Positions 37,499 through 46,299 of a stretch of 64,000 bases of DNA are shown one piece after another. This stretch comes from JANXQG01 sp963719885 (lineage in GTDB: Bacteria; Planctomycetota; Planctomycetia; Pirellulales; Thermoguttaceae): positions 310,001 to 374,000 of the forward strand of contig CAVRDP010000006.1 in NCBI GenBank assembly GCA_963719885.1, written 5' to 3'. Made by a program: the position numbers and the translations under genes. Each line of letters starts with the position of its first letter. Positions within the stretch are counted from its first letter, which is position 1. The notes beneath the pieces were generated by a model. That model saw only the letters and a list, made by a program, of their open reading frames with translations, searched no databases and had not been told where the DNA came from.

Positions 37499-39424
37499 TC
37501 ATGACCCCTTGGGCACGAACTCGTACACCTCGACACGATCGGGCGGCTCGTGTACGCGGTTGTCATCGTTGTCCTCGAGCATCGGATAATACTCTGTGGC
37601 AATCAATTCGTAGCGTTGTTTCATCCCGTCGAGCCAGCGCTGGAAGGCCGCCTGATCGTAAGGCGCAAAGTGCGTCCAGTATTGCACGCATGCCAGCGGC
37701 CGCTGCCGCGATACGCGGCTCAAGTCGCAGACCTGACCGCGGGCCCGGCGCGGCGAGTAGATCCGCTCGTTGCAGAGAAACTGCGGCGAGACGCCATGTT
37801 CCCGCCACGCGCTGGCCGGCGCAGAGATCTCTTTTGGATCGCTGTTGAGGCAAACCACTTCGTGGTCCCGTTCCATGCTGCCCCAGAACCAGACGGCGAA
37901 ATCCCGTTTGCGGATCTCCTTCTGTTCCTTGCCCGGCGAGTAGAAATCGCGTGCGGTCGATAGCGCCGCCAGCGCGAGTAGCATGGCGATCACGGCCCCA
38001 AGTAGGGCCTTCCTGCCGGAAGGGACGATTGCGCGAAGACCCGCGGGAGAAGTTGGCATATCCAAAGAACTTGACGCATTTCGTCTGGCGTGAAGCAGGC
38101 TATACTGCTCGCGGGCGAAAATAAGCCGTTTTCGCCACGGCCATAGAAGCCTGAAGCGCGAGCGAGGTGAAGGGTTCCCGCCTCGCTTGCGCTTCGGGCT
38201 TCTATCATTTTCGCCCGCGAACAGTATAGTCCCGCTCGGCAAGCGGGACCTACGGAATCGCTTGATCACCGCCGTCGCCCCGATGCCCACCAGAATGCAG
38301 ACCAGCGGCGTCAGATGCATAGTGAGCCGCATGTGGCCGCCGTACGGGAAGCGGCCGATGGCAGCAGCGATCAAGTTCAAAGCAAACGGGGCCGAGCAAA
38401 GCAAAAGCAGCCAATAGCGACGGGCACCCGGGCACCCGGGCACCGCGCAGAGGTCGGCGGTCGGTGGTCGGCGGACGAGCGCGCCGACGGCGACGAGACA
38501 CAACAGCGTCGTCCCGATGCTTCCCCAGTTGTCGCCACCCAGCGGCACGGCCAGCAGCGGCCCGGCGTGGACCCGCACCAGCCACGCCAGCAGGCCGATG
38601 AGTGAATCGCGCGGCGGGAATGCGTCGCTCCACAAGGGGGTCATCACGTCCAATTCGGCCCCCGCTTGGGCCCCGATGGTCAGTTTATACCAAGCGAGAA
38701 AACTGCCGGCCAGCGCCAGGTTGTACACGCCCCAAACCCACCAGCCGCGCCAGGACCGCGTCCGCAGCAAAGCGGCTGCCACGGCCAGACTTACGCCGCC
38801 AGCGACAAAGACCGCCGGGTGCGACAAACCCAAGGCCAGCGGCACGAACGCCGCCAACGCCCAGAGCCAGCGGGTTTGGTCGGGCTGTCGCCAGCAGCGC
38901 ACCGCCAACAAGAGCAGGAGCGTCGAGACCATCAGATCGACGGCGTAGGGCTTCACTTCCGTGGCATAGCGGAGGCTGGAGTAGGTTACGGCGAAAACTC
39001 CCACCGCCAAGACTAACGCCGTGCCGCGAAGCAGCAGCTTGGCCAGGCGATAAAAGAAGAACAAGCTGGCAAGGCCGCAAAGCAAGGGAAAGAGCCGTAG
39101 CGACCATTCGTGAAATCCCAGCAGCTTGACAGCCGTCAACTCGATCCACAGGAACAGCAATGGGGCAACCTGGTGGAAATCCAGCGGCCGCATGAGACCG
39201 GCGTAATCGCGATCGAGGAAGTTCAGGGCCAGCATGGCCTCATCGCCCCACAACGGAAACCGCAAGAGGTAACGAATCAGCCGAATCGCCACGCCCACGA
39301 CGAAGAAGACCATGATCCAACGGGCTTGCCAGTCCCGGCTGTCACGGCGCGGCGGAGACGGCCCGCTGGCTGTTACCAACAGGGATCCGCTGATGCCACG
39401 TTCTTCCGTAAAAATGGCCGACAC
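37499..39424 (-). CDS. GT-C type membrane glycosyltransferase (ArnT/PMT-like), with repeat insertion
   Basis: 641 residues with about ten transmembrane helices. FPLWGDEAMLALNFLDRDYA has the acidic residue in the first loop typical of ArnT/PMT-like GT-C enzymes, which transfer sugars from polyprenyl phosphates to lipids or proteins outside the membrane. Further family features are QVAPLLFLWIELTAVKLLGF and SLRLFPLLCGLASLFFFYRL. A ~90-residue insert (about 400-485; RSPKRKRGGNPSPRSRFRLL and nearby) maps onto nested inverted repeats at 38100-38252 and splits the last membrane segments from the C-terminal soluble domain. Despite the insert the frame is open throughout. Confidence 0.82.
   Translation of the reverse strand: MSAIFTEERGISGSLLVTASGPSPPRRDSRDWQARWIMVFFVVGVAIRLIRYLLRFPLWGDEAMLALNFLDRDYAGLMRPLDFHQVAPLLFLWIELTAVKLLGFHEWSLRLFPLLCGLASLFFFYRLAKLLLRGTALVLAVGVFAVTYSSLRYATEVKPYAVDLMVSTLLLLLAVRCWRQPDQTRWLWALAAFVPLALGLSHPAVFVAGGVSLAVAAALLRTRSWRGWWVWGVYNLALAGSFLAWYKLTIGAQAGAELDVMTPLWSDAFPPRDSLIGLLAWLVRVHAGPLLAVPLGGDNWGSIGTTLLCLVAVGALVRRPPTADLCAVPGCPGARRYWLLLLCSAPFALNLIAAAIGRFPYGGHMRLTMHLTPLVCILVGIGATAVIKRFRRSRLPSGTILFAGENDRSPKRKRGGNPSPRSRFRLLWPWRKRLIFAREQYSLLHARRNASSSLDMPTSPAGLRAIVPSGRKALLGAVIAMLLALAALSTARDFYSPGKEQKEIRKRDFAVWFWGSMERDHEVVCLNSDPKEISAPASAWREHGVSPQFLCNERIYSPRRARGQVCDLSRVSRQRPLACVQYWTHFAPYDQAAFQRWLDGMKQRYELIATEYYPMLEDNDDNRVHEPPDRVEVYEFVPKGS
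38100..38252. repeat. Three nested/adjacent inverted repeats inside a CDS
   Basis: Outer arms 38100-38122 and 38207-38229 (CTATACTG...GCGGGCGAAAAT) match at 22 of 23. Inside is a copy of the CGAAGCGCAAGCGAGG family, arms 38142-38167 and 38181-38205. Immediately right is a third hairpin, TAGTCCCGCTCGGCAAGCGG, ending GACCTA (38227-38252). The coding frame crosses all of it. Confidence 0.88.
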
Positions 39425-39524
39425 CCCTGATTATCCTTCTACAGAGGCGAAAAGCTGCGCCATGCGCGCGCAGCACTCCCTTCAGAACTGGTGGCCGTGG
39501 ACACCACGGCCGGAATTAACGCCC

Positions 39525-40358
39525 TCAGGTACGGACCGTTGTTTTCGCGTTGTAGATTGCGGCAAGCTGGGCACGTTCGGCTTCCATGTTGTCGTACCAG
39601 TCGCGCATCTGTTGGCGATAATCGGTCGCCTGGGTCTCGGTGTGGCCACGGAAAAAGACGTGCCACTCGCCTTTGTGGTTCTTCGCCGAGTTGAAGATGA
39701 AGTCGATGAGGAAGTCCGCCGTGGCCTTGATGCCTTGGAGGACCTCGAAACGGATGTTGGCGTTCTCCGTCACCTTGTTCAGGTCCGCGGTGCCGACGAC
39801 GAAATAGTCGTCCGGCGATTTCTTGCCGGAAGTGCTCATCTTGAACGCGGCAAGCTGGCCCTCGATCGAGTCCGCCTTGGCTTTCGTCCGCATGGCCTCG
39901 GCGGCCTTCGCGTTCTTTGCGCGGCCGAACACCCGCCACTCGCGGACCATGCCCCGCTCCTTGCCCAGCACGAAATCGGCGATGAAGTCGATCGTCTCCT
40001 GGACCCCCTCCTTGATTGCGAAATCGACGGCCGCATGATGGTTTTTGAGGTCAATCGTGCCGATAACGAAAAAGTCGCCGTCGGCCTTCTTGGAGTGGGG
40101 CGGTTTGATCTCGGCAGCCTCGAGCTTCGCCTTGATGGTGGCCAGCAACTTGTCGCGCTCGGCCTCGCCTTTGTGCTCGATGGCAGATGGGCGATAATCG
40201 GGACTGCTCGGATCGTTTTTGCTCGTTCGCTGCTTCGTCTTCGCAGGCGGATTGTCGGGCTCGTCTCCCGCCATGCTATTCGAAACGGCCGTCCCGATCA
40301 CGAAGACGGCCACTGTCAACCAGATCTCCACGCAGCCCAAGCGGCGAAGCAGTGTCAT
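39525..40358 (-). CDS. Exported protein with an internal domain duplication
   Basis: 277 residues. An N-terminal signal-like helix (IWLTVAVFVIGTAVSNSMAG) precedes a charged linker. Two related halves follow: GDFFVIGTIDLKNHHAAVDF (about 95-175) and DDYFVVGTADLNKVTENANI (about 185-265). Each has a VGTxDLN-type strand, a helix ETIDFIADFVLG / ATADFLIDFIFN and a WRVFGR / WHVFFR strand. The duplication is clear by eye. It is likely periplasmic; no catalytic motif or known family recognised. Confidence 0.72.
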   Translation of the reverse strand: MTLLRRLGCVEIWLTVAVFVIGTAVSNSMAGDEPDNPPAKTKQRTSKNDPSSPDYRPSAIEHKGEAERDKLLATIKAKLEAAEIKPPHSKKADGDFFVIGTIDLKNHHAAVDFAIKEGVQETIDFIADFVLGKERGMVREWRVFGRAKNAKAAEAMRTKAKADSIEGQLAAFKMSTSGKKSPDDYFVVGTADLNKVTENANIRFEVLQGIKATADFLIDFIFNSAKNHKGEWHVFFRGHTETQATDYRQQMRDWYDNMEAERAQLAAIYNAKTTVRT

Positions 40359-40964
40359 CGGTCATACTCCTCGTTGCTAGAGAATTCACTGTCCGAATCA
40401 TACTCCATCGCTTCGATTCCGAAGCGCAATTGAGGATAGTTTAGCAAACCTGCTTCTCAAGTGCAAGTAGGGCGCCCGGAAAGGCGGAGTGAAAAATAAA
40501 CCGAAAGCAGTAGGGGGGATCTAATTAGGGCACATCGGGCACGAATCGCAGCTTGGTCGGCACGCGATCCCGCGCCCGCTATCTCTTTTTTGTCCATTTA
40601 TGCCCAAATTGGTAGTGTTGAACTTATCTTTATGGGGGTATTGGGTGCGATCGACATGAATTTTGTTCGTTGAAACCCGCTCGTAGCGGCTTCTTGTTTG
40701 GGAAGGGCCAATAAGCTGCGTTGACTTTAGCGACTGCCGCAACTTTGCCTTTTCCGCGGATGTTGCCGCCTGTGCCGATTGTATCAAATTTGGCCGAAGA
40801 TTCTCACGATATAGATGTGTGGCACCCGCTACGGAAAGTAGCAGGCACACTCCGTGTGCCGTCCGCCAGAAGCTCAACGCCTCTGAACGAAAACGTGCGG
40901 CAGAAACGGCAGGGCGGACGGCACAGGGACTGTGCCTGCTAGGCTTGGTGCAGGAACCAACTGT
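40359..40964. other. Intergenic region, about 600 bases, upstream of motA
   Basis: Mixed composition without a convincing gene. The right third holds the long inverted repeat at 40839-40941. The motA promoter should lie here or just upstream, since motA reads rightward and the preceding gene leftward. Confidence 0.45.
40839..40941. repeat. TAGCAGGCACACTCCGTGTG inverted repeat
   Basis: Two 29-base arms (40839-40867 and 40913-40941) match at 27 of 29. Each arm also contains its own small palindrome (GGCACACTCCGTGTGCC; GGCACAGGGACTGTGCC), so two alternative folds are possible. It lies 23 bases upstream of the motA start. Confidence 0.88.
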
Positions 40965-41738
40965 ATGGAATGGACCACAATCGCCGGACTGATCCTGGGC
41001 TTCGCCTCAATGGGTGGCGTCTTGATACTCGGGAAGACCGGGGCCACACTCAACACGTTCATCGACCCGCCGGCGCTGCTCATGGTGTTCGGCGGCGCGG
41101 CGGCGGTCACGCTCATCGGCTTTCCGTCCCGACAATTGCAGAACCTCTTTTCCATCCTCAGGAAGCCGTTTTTCGGCCGGCTGGAGGAGCCGTCCGAGCT
41201 GATCAATGAGCTCGTCGGATTGGCGGAATTGGCCAGGAAAGACGGACTGCTGGCCCTGGAGGCCCGGGCCCGAGAAATCCGCTACCCGTTCACGGCCCTG
41301 GGAGTCCAACTGGTGGCCGACGGAACGCGGCCCGAGGTCGTCGCCGAAATCATGACCCACGAAGTCGAAGCCCGCCTCGCGCGGCACCGCGAGGCGAAGA
41401 AGATCGTCGAGTTGGTCGGCCGCTGCGGACCGGCGTTCGGCATGATCGCCACGCTCTTGGGCTTGATCCTCATGCTGGGGAACCTCGAAAGCCCCGAGAC
41501 GATCGGTCCCTCGATGGCCATTGCCTTGATCGGCACGCTGTATGGCGCCCTGCTGGCCAACCTGATCTGTATTCCCCTCGGCGAAAAGCTGAGTTATCTG
41601 AGTCACGAGGAACTGCTGGCTCGGCAGATCGTCGTTCGCGGCGTGCTGGCAATCCAGGGGGGCGATAATCCACACGTAGTCCGGCAAAAGCTGGAAATGT
41701 TCCTGCCTCCGCGACTCCGCGAACGGCGGTACGCCTAG
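40965..41738 (+). CDS. motA: Flagellar motor stator protein MotA/PomA
   Basis: 257 residues from ATG 40965, with CAGGAA about nine bases upstream. Four membrane helices: the first (IAGLILGFASMGGVLILG) and second (IDPPALLMVFGGAAAVTLIG) are followed by the long cytoplasmic loop with charged residues that contact the rotor, then GMIATLLGLILMLGNL and a fourth helix (AIALIGTLYGALLANLICIP). The P of ...CGPAFGMIATLL and TLYGA are typical MotA motifs. With MotB it forms the ion-driven stator. The motB start follows 16 bases later; no other flagellar gene is in the window. Confidence 0.9.
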   Translation: MEWTTIAGLILGFASMGGVLILGKTGATLNTFIDPPALLMVFGGAAAVTLIGFPSRQLQNLFSILRKPFFGRLEEPSELINELVGLAELARKDGLLALEARAREIRYPFTALGVQLVADGTRPEVVAEIMTHEVEARLARHREAKKIVELVGRCGPAFGMIATLLGLILMLGNLESPETIGPSMAIALIGTLYGALLANLICIPLGEKLSYLSHEELLARQIVVRGVLAIQGGDNPHVVRQKLEMFLPPRLRERRYA

Positions 41739-41754
41739 GCCGATTAATATCGTC

Positions 41755-42481
41755 ATGCGAAAACTGCGCAAAGAAAAACCCGATGGCGCACCGGAGTGGA
41801 TGGTCTCCTACGCCGACATGATCACCATCATCATGTCGTTTTTCGTGGTCATGTTTTCCATTGCCTCCGGCCAGGCAGCCAAGGGCAAGCGGACCCAGCA
41901 GCAGCAGGCGGCGATCGAATCGTTGCAGTACCGTTTCGGCCCCAAATGGAAACCGTTCATGAGCTGGAGCTTGATGCCGGGCAACTCGATGCTGCCCGGC
42001 GGCGGCAAGGGTCGGGGCAGTCCCGCTCTCATTTCGGCCGTGGGCGATCCGGGAGGGACGGTCCGCGTTCTGAAAATGGAAAAAGCGCGGATCCGCGTGC
42101 CAGGGCAGGGCGACCAGATTGCCATCGGCGGCATGGTCTATTTCAAGAAAGCGACCACGGAGCTTGTTCCCGGACAAAACGGCCCGATCCAGAAGATTGC
42201 CGATGAACTGGCCGGCAAGCCGCAGCAGGTCGAGATCGTGGCCACGGCCTCGAATCAGCCGCTGCCGCCTGACTGTTTGTTCCGCGACCGCTGGGAACTC
42301 AGCTACGCCCGTTGTCGCCAGAACGGCCGAGCTCTTTACCGCGTTGAAGATCGAACCCGAACGGCTGCGGTTGTCGGTCCTGCCGGCCAACGCCCAGGAG
42401 AACAAAGGGGCGCTGTTTTCCGAGGCCGACGTGGCCGTGCGCGTTTATCTCAGCACCACGCTGCCCGCGGGGGTGAAGTGA
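41755..42481 (+). CDS. motB: Stator protein MotB, one frameshift
   Basis: About 241 residues once a base near 42310 is corrected. The single N-terminal membrane helix WMVSYADMITIIMSFFVVMF contains the essential ion-binding Asp (D21). An OmpA-like peptidoglycan-binding C-terminus follows, with AIGGMVYFKKATTELVPGQN, then RVVARTAELFTALKIEPERL and LSVLPANAQENK in the other frame, ending at a TGA in 42479-42481. The protein anchors the stator to peptidoglycan. Directly after the stop begins the GGATGAG inverted repeat. Confidence 0.87.
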
Positions 42482-42557
42482 AGGATGAGGGATGAGGGAT
42501 GATCTCTCATCTCTCATCCCTTATCTCTCATCCCTTATCCTTCCGCCTTCATCCTTT
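42482..42557. repeat. GGATGAGGGATGAG inverted repeat, terminator-like
   Basis: AGGATGAGGGATGAGGGATG then ATCTCTCATCTCTCATCCCT and further CTCATCCCTTATCC units. It fills the gap between convergent motB and glgC and can form a long hairpin. Same family as at 15636-15699. Confidence 0.75.
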
Positions 42558-43844
42558 TTACAGCACCCAGCCGTCGGGCAACGTGGTTCCCTTGCAAACC
42601 ACGAAGATGCCGTCGCGGATCATGCCAAAGGGCGTTTCTTCGCTGTTTTCAATGCCGTGGCTGTTGACCGCGCGGACGTTACAACCGATGCGGCAGTTCT
42701 TGTCGACGATCGCGCCTTCGATGTGCGACCCGGCCCCGACGCCCAACGGCGTAATGCCGGCGGCTGCGTCGGCCGCGATTTCATGCGGCAGCTCGTAGAA
42801 GTCGTTGCCCATCAGAATCGAATTGCGGACCGTCACGTTGCGGCCGATCACGCAACGCAGTCCGACAATGCTGTTCTCCACGACGGCGCCTTCCTCGATG
42901 CGGCACCCGTCGGCCACGAGGCTGCCACGGATCGTCGCCCGGTCGATCCGCGTCGGCGGCAAGTATCGCCCCTGCGTGTAAATGGGAGCACCGGGCACCG
43001 AGAGGTCGAACGCCGGGCTCGGATCGGCCAACTGCAAGTTCGCCTCGAAGAACGACTTGATCGTGCCGATGTCCTCCCAATAGCTGTCGAACAAGTGGCA
43101 TTGAACGCGGTGCGTCCGCATCGAAGCCGGAAAGACCTCTTTGCCGAAATCACGATAAGGCGTCTTTTCCAGGGCGTCGACCAGCGTCTGGCGATTGAAC
43201 AGGTAGATGCCCATGCTCGCCAGGCAGGTGCGGCCCTTGCTCTCTATGCCCTGGGCGTCGATCCAGGCCGGATCGGTCCGCACGAGATCGAGTTCCTGCC
43301 GCGTCTTCGGTTTCTCCAAAAAGCCGACCACGCGCCCCGTGGCATCCACCCGCATGATCCCCATCGCGGAGGCCTGGGTGCTGTCGATAGGCAGGGCGGA
43401 AATCGTCACGTCGGCATGGTTCTCCTGGTGCGTCTTGAGCATCTCCCGGTAGTTCATGCGATAGAGCTGGTCGCCCGAGAGGATCAGCACGTAGTCGATG
43501 CCCGGCGTCTCGATGTTCCGCAGGTTTTGCCGCACGGCGTCGGCCGTGCCCTGGTACCAGTTGGAGTTGTCCAGCGTCTGCTGGGCGGCGAGGATTTCGA
43601 CGAAGCCGCGATCGAAGGCATCGAAGGTATAGGTGCTGCGGATATGTTGGTGCAGGCTGGCGGAATTGAACTGCGTCAGCACGTAAACACGGTTCAAGCC
43701 GCTGTTGATGCAGTTGGAAATGGGGATGTCGATGAGCCGATACTTTCCCGCCACGGGGACAGCCGGTTTGGAACGAACCTTGGTCAAGGGGTAAAGCCGC
43801 GTACCTTGCCCGCCACCCAACACTAATGCAATCACGTTTCTCAT
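42558..43844 (-). CDS. glgC: Glucose-1-phosphate adenylyltransferase
   Basis: 428 residues, normal length. Makes ADP-glucose for glycogen. The start ATG is preceded by GGGAAC. The nucleotidyltransferase signature LVLGGGQGTRLYPLTKVRSK with PAVPVAGKYRLIDIPISNCI is complete, as are WYQGTADAVRQNL, LILSGDQLYRMNY and the catalytic-region YWEDIGTIKSFFEANL. The C-terminal left-handed beta-helix (NSIVGLRCVIGRNVTVRNSI) matches bacterial GlgC. No glg neighbour is present. Clean, intact gene. Confidence 0.95.
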   Translation of the reverse strand: MRNVIALVLGGGQGTRLYPLTKVRSKPAVPVAGKYRLIDIPISNCINSGLNRVYVLTQFNSASLHQHIRSTYTFDAFDRGFVEILAAQQTLDNSNWYQGTADAVRQNLRNIETPGIDYVLILSGDQLYRMNYREMLKTHQENHADVTISALPIDSTQASAMGIMRVDATGRVVGFLEKPKTRQELDLVRTDPAWIDAQGIESKGRTCLASMGIYLFNRQTLVDALEKTPYRDFGKEVFPASMRTHRVQCHLFDSYWEDIGTIKSFFEANLQLADPSPAFDLSVPGAPIYTQGRYLPPTRIDRATIRGSLVADGCRIEEGAVVENSIVGLRCVIGRNVTVRNSILMGNDFYELPHEIAADAAAGITPLGVGAGSHIEGAIVDKNCRIGCNVRAVNSHGIENSEETPFGMIRDGIFVVCKGTTLPDGWVL

Positions 43845-43919
43845 ATCGGTTCCCGAAGTTTTCCGTTATTCTAACTTGAACGGGCAAGAGTACAATGAGC
43901 CGTATGTGAGGATTGATCC

Positions 43920-45900
43920 GTGCCCGACGCCAAACAAGTTATTTCCGCCGCGGTCCGCTGGCCTTTCGAGGCCCTGGCCATCGGCTCGTTGCTGATCGCG
44001 CCGTTGGCGGTCTACTTGGTGGCGAATCGAGCGGGCTTCATCGCCGTGGCCGCAACCGCGGCAGTGGTCATGCTCTTCGTCGTACCGTCCATTCTGGGGG
44101 TGATGGCGTTTTGCCGGTTTCCGGTCACGCGGGCCACGGCCCCAATCTGGGCGATGGCGCTCAACAGCACGGCATTGATGGTCGTCTGCCTGCTGCTTCG
44201 CCAGACCATCGGCATCGGGCGGACTTCGCTGCTCGTGGCATGGGTGACCTGGACTCTCGCTCTAACGCTCGTCGCCTGGCGGCCCAGAGAGTCGCTCGCC
44301 CAATTGGCCGATTGGGCACGAGGCTACGGATCTGCCGCGGCCATCGGGCTGGCAACAAGCCTGGCCGGCATATTACTCATGTTCCCCGAACAATTCCAAC
44401 AGTGCTTCAACGAAGACGGGACCGAGACCTATGAACTGGCCCAAAGCCTGCACGACCACTTCCTTCCCTATCGTGAGTTGGAAACCTGGGATCCCATACC
44501 GGGCGGGCGGATGGGAACGGTCGTCGTCAATCCGTCGTTGATCAATTCTTATTGGACGCTCGGGCTCTTGACGCTTATCGAACACCGGGAGGCGGCCACG
44601 AGGTTGCCGTTCTGGATCTGGTCGCTGGGCGGGTTCCTCGTCGCGGTGCGGCTTTCCCGACCGTCCATAGAAGCCCGAAGCACAAGCGAGGAAATCGGTG
44701 GCATACCTCGCTCGCGCTTCGGGCTTCTATGGGCCGCCCTGCCCTTAGCCGCCCTGATGTTTTTGGCGGCCGTGAACTTCACCTTTTATGTTGGCTACGA
44801 TCGCTATATGTCGGATATTGGCAACCCGGGCGTGACCGATGCCATGTATACGATGTTCCTGCTGATGAGTTACGATGCTCTCGCCCGAGCGCGCCCGCTG
44901 GGCGTGGGCTATTTCGATCCTCATGGCCACGCTAGTGCTTTATGCGGGGCCGGTGATGTTTGTGCTCAGCGTGGGGGCGATGGCGTTGTGGAAGCCGATT
45001 TCCCGCCGGCAAACGCTCCGCTGGGCCGTGACCGCCGGTGGTCTGCTGTTGGCGACGGCGGCTTTTTATGCGATCTGGGGCTGGTGCGATGGCTCGCTCC
45101 GCTACTGGATCGATACGTTCGACCAGGAGTATGTGAACCATTACCTGGCCGACGTTCCCCGCTGGAAATCCGCCCCGCTTTTCCTGGGATATTTCGTGCT
45201 TGGGGCCGGCGGGATTGCGGCCGTGGGAATCGTCGCGGCGTTGCGCCGCGATGCTTGGCAGGGGACCGTGGCCACCGTTACGCTGCTTTACCTGGCGATC
45301 GTCCTTGGCTCGGGTTTCAAGAATTTGCACTGGCTGGCGCCCCTCTGGCCGATCCCGTTGATTCTGTTCCTGCGGGGAGCAGGGAGCGGGGAGCGTGTGG
45401 TCTGGCGAGCGTTGGTTGCGACAGCGTCGATTCTCCTATGCATCGTCGTTTGCTGGCCAAAACAGCGTGTTTGTTTCACGCTCAACCGCGAACTCGGGCA
45501 GCAAACCACGATCTTGACCGACCGCTATCTCGCGGCGGCTACGTGGGCCCGCGTGCGACTGGTGCTTCGCAATCAACACCTTATGGGCTGGAACTGCGAC
45601 GCCTGGACCTGGGTAACCTACTCGGAGATGGCGTCACAGCCGCACGAATTGCGGCCGCTGGTGTTGACCGATGGCGAAGCCCCGGCACCCGGATATTGGC
45701 TGCTGGCCTCGCATCCGGTTGAGGGCACGGCGACCGTTGTGCGGCTTTATTGCCGCAGTAAGCAGGTTGAAGAGTGGCTGAAAACGGCCTCGTCGCCGGA
45801 TCCCGTAGATCGCTATCCCTGGGTTTACCGGCCGCTGGCCACGGGAGATTATTCGCCGCATGACAACCGGATCCAAGACGTGCAGCGATTGGGTTGGTAA
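43920..45900 (+). CDS. Large polytopic membrane protein (GT-C-like), frameshift and repeat insertion
   Basis: About 660 residues from a GTG at 43920 with GAGG nine bases upstream. There are some ten hydrophobic helices (IGSLLIAPLAVYLVANRAGF; LLVAWVTWTLALTLVAWRPR). The conserved-looking acidic loop is FNEDGTETYELAQSLHDHFL. The frame changes near 44895 (MSYDALARAR... joins RWAWAISILMATLVLYAGPV). A repeat of the CGAAGC-CAAGCGAGG family (44666-44731) inserts EARSTSEEIGGIPRSRFGL in frame between helices. The topology fits a membrane glycosyltransferase or polymer-synthesis protein; the exact family is uncertain. Confidence 0.7.
44666..44731. repeat. Inverted repeat (AGCACAAGCGAGG family) inside a membrane-protein gene
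   Basis: Left arm 44666-44691 and right arm 44706-44731 are near-perfect complements (CATAGAAGCCCGAAGC... and GCTTCGGGCTTCTATG). Same family as 7633-7690 and 38142-38205. The frame is kept. Confidence 0.85.
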
Positions 45901-45918
45901 GAGACGAACGAGAGTCAA

Positions 45919-45996
45919 ATTCTCACGCAAAGCCCCAAAGAAAGCAGGGCAATTGTCATGATCTTCTTTGCGAGCTTTGCGCCTTTGCGTGAGAAT
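45919..45996. repeat. ATTCTCACGCAAAG inverted repeat
   Basis: ATTCTCACGCAAAG (45919-45932) pairs with CTTTGCGTGAGAAT at the other end (45983-45996). The interior repeats CAAAG/CTTTG motifs. It lies between convergent genes and may form a terminator-like structure. Confidence 0.75.
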
Positions 45997-46060
45997 CCAC
46001 CGGGCAAGACTTCGCTTCGGGGCGCGGGTCGTCCAACGGGCGTTCTATTTGCCTTTGCCT

Positions 46061-46270
46061 TCACGGGCTTTTTCCCGGGCGGCGGCCCAGCGCGAGTCCG
46101 AGCATGAGGAGGCCGAAGCCCAACAGCGCCATGCCCCACAAAAAGTTAACGTTGATGCCCAGAGAATGCTCCCGGTACATGGGGCTCGAATTTGTATAGA
46201 CGCCGTAGACCATCAACATGGCACCTACCAGCGCGAACATCAGTCCCATCGGCAAACGAAGATCGAGCAT
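46061..46270 (-). CDS. Small two-helix membrane protein
   Basis: 69 residues from an ATG with GAGG ten bases upstream. Helix one is MGLMFALVGAMLMVYGVYTN, then SPMYREHSLGINVNFLWG, then helix two LLGFGLLMLGLALG and a basic tail RRPGKSP. It follows the SSS symporter by 29 bases on the same strand. Small membrane partners beside SSS transporters recur in bacteria and may modulate the transporter; that role is inference. Confidence 0.7.
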   Translation of the reverse strand: MLDLRLPMGLMFALVGAMLMVYGVYTNSSPMYREHSLGINVNFLWGMALLGFGLLMLGLALGRRPGKSP

Positions 46271-46299
46271 TGCATTACCTCGCAGAATTGCAGTCAGCT

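Noticed and set aside
38431..38450. GGGCACCCGGGCACCCGGGCA as a palindrome A copy
   Set aside because: Shares GGGCACC but lacks the GTAC-type loop and the second arm; treated as a simple tandem.
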